A DNA stretch of 64,000 nt from Paraburkholderia sp. Ac-20340 (GTDB lineage Bacteria > Pseudomonadota > Gammaproteobacteria > Burkholderiales > Burkholderiaceae): contig NZ_JAAGPR010000041.1 in NCBI RefSeq assembly GCF_017104965.1, positions 1-64,000 of the forward strand, given 5' to 3'. The position numbers and the translations under genes are program-made. Every line of letters starts with the position of its first letter. Position 1 is the stretch's first letter. Below, one piece after another: positions 63,473 through 64,000 of this stretch. Below the pieces are notes generated by a model. That model ran no database searches, was not told the origin of the DNA, and saw only the letters and a list, made by a program, of their open reading frames with translations.

Positions 63473-63621
63473 GTTGAAAACCTCAATGGAACGCGTGAGC
63501 GTTCAGGTGAGTGGTAGCGCGCTTTCGCAGACTCTTCGCTGTGCCAATCGCTTTGGCGACATTTACAGCCGATCGTGCTACTGGCGCTCCTCTACGGCCA
63601 TGACGCGGACCGTAAGCGCGG

Positions 63622-63652
63622 AAAAACGGACCGCACCCGAAAGTGCGATCCG
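63622..63652 (-). terminator. terminator or attenuator between nusG and rplK
   Basis: CGGACCGCAC/GTGCGATCCG stem (one mismatch) around a 6-nt loop and a five-A run on the plus strand as the minus-strand U-tract. It lies 12 bp after the nusG stop. Confidence 0.8.
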
Positions 63653-63663
63653 TCGTATTCGAT

Positions 63664-64000
63664 TTACAGCTTTTCGACCTGGCCGAATTCGAGTTCGACC
63701 GGTGTGGCGCGACCAAAAATGGTGACGGAGACCCGGACGCGCGATTTTTCGTAGTTGACTTCTTCGACGCTGCCGTTGAAGTCCGTGAACGGACCTTCCT
63801 TCACGCGGACCATCTCGCCGACTTCGAACAGGGTCTTGGGGCGCGGCTTCTCAACGCCTTCCTGCATCTGCGACATGATCTTTTCGACTTCGCGCGGCGA
63901 AATCGGGCTCGGGCGATTGCGCGCCCCGCCGACGAAACCGGTCACCTTTGCCGTGTTCTTCACGAGGTGCCACGTTTCGTCCGTCATTTCCATCTCAACC
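63664..64000 (-). CDS. nusG: transcription termination/antitermination protein NusG, N-terminus beyond window
   Basis: The C-terminal ~112 residues are present and the frame continues past the right edge (family length about 185). TGFVGGARNRPSPIS ends the NGN domain. FEVGEMVRVKEGPFTDFNGSVEEVNYEKSRVRVSVTIFGR is the KOW domain that binds Rho and S10. NusG links RNA polymerase to the ribosome or Rho. secE is expected next, outside the window. Confidence 0.95.
   Translation of the reverse strand, partial: VEMEMTDETWHLVKNTAKVTGFVGGARNRPSPISPREVEKIMSQMQEGVEKPRPKTLFEVGEMVRVKEGPFTDFNGSVEEVNYEKSRVRVSVTIFGRATPVELEFGQVEKL

Overview
The window is a GC-rich beta-proteobacterial chromosome segment. Protein sequences and gene order (pilMNOPQ-aroK-aroB next to mrcA; cytochrome c4 next to engB and hemB; rif, str, S10, spc and alpha ribosomal clusters in one run with recQ inserted) point to Burkholderiaceae, most like Paraburkholderia, Burkholderia or Caballeronia. 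It is mostly core genome. No prophage, CRISPR array, tRNA, rRNA or intact insertion sequence was seen.

Layout. 1-3.3 kb: a truncated transposase-like (RAYT/Y1) gene, an OmpW porin, a DUF883 membrane-anchored ribosome-associated-type protein and a glycerophosphodiesterase. 3.3-10.8 kb (minus): pilM-pilN-pilOP-pilQ-aroK-aroB-dgt, a type IV pilus/DNA-uptake alignment complex and secretin followed by shikimate genes and dGTPase. 11.1-15.8 kb: PBP1A, frataxin CyaY, LptM and LysA. 15.8-22.1 kb (minus): MsrPQ periplasmic methionine sulfoxide repair and a cytochrome c maturation group (cytochrome c4, ResB, CcsB). 22.3-24.5 kb (plus): EngB and HemB, with a candidate small RNA between them on the opposite strand. 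24.5-29.7 kb (minus): DsbD, CutA and a large GH20 hexosaminidase lipoprotein. 29.8-49.3 kb (minus): alpha, spc, S10 and str clusters (rplQ to rpsL, with tuf and fusA). 49.6-52.0 kb: RecQ and a small membrane protein. 52.3-64 kb (minus): rpoC, rpoB, rplL, rplJ, rplA, rplK and the 3' part of nusG.

Functional themes: translation and transcription machinery fills the right half. The left half deals with the envelope and periplasm: pilus assembly, peptidoglycan, LPS-transport maturation, disulfide and methionine redox repair, and c-type cytochrome assembly, with haem supply by HemB beside it.

The most interesting non-coding item is an apparent ~108-nt RNA convergent with engB at 23274-23381. It has a rho-independent terminator and a hairpin whose loop is a perfect C/U-rich anti-Shine-Dalgarno. 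Its position matches that of Spot 42 and ErsA in other proteobacteria. Other items: a RAYT-like protein that has lost its HUH catalytic residues, a PilO-PilP fusion, a 12-nt tandem repeat inside pilN, a GH20 gene flanked by near-identical terminators, and palindromes sitting on the spc and str promoters.
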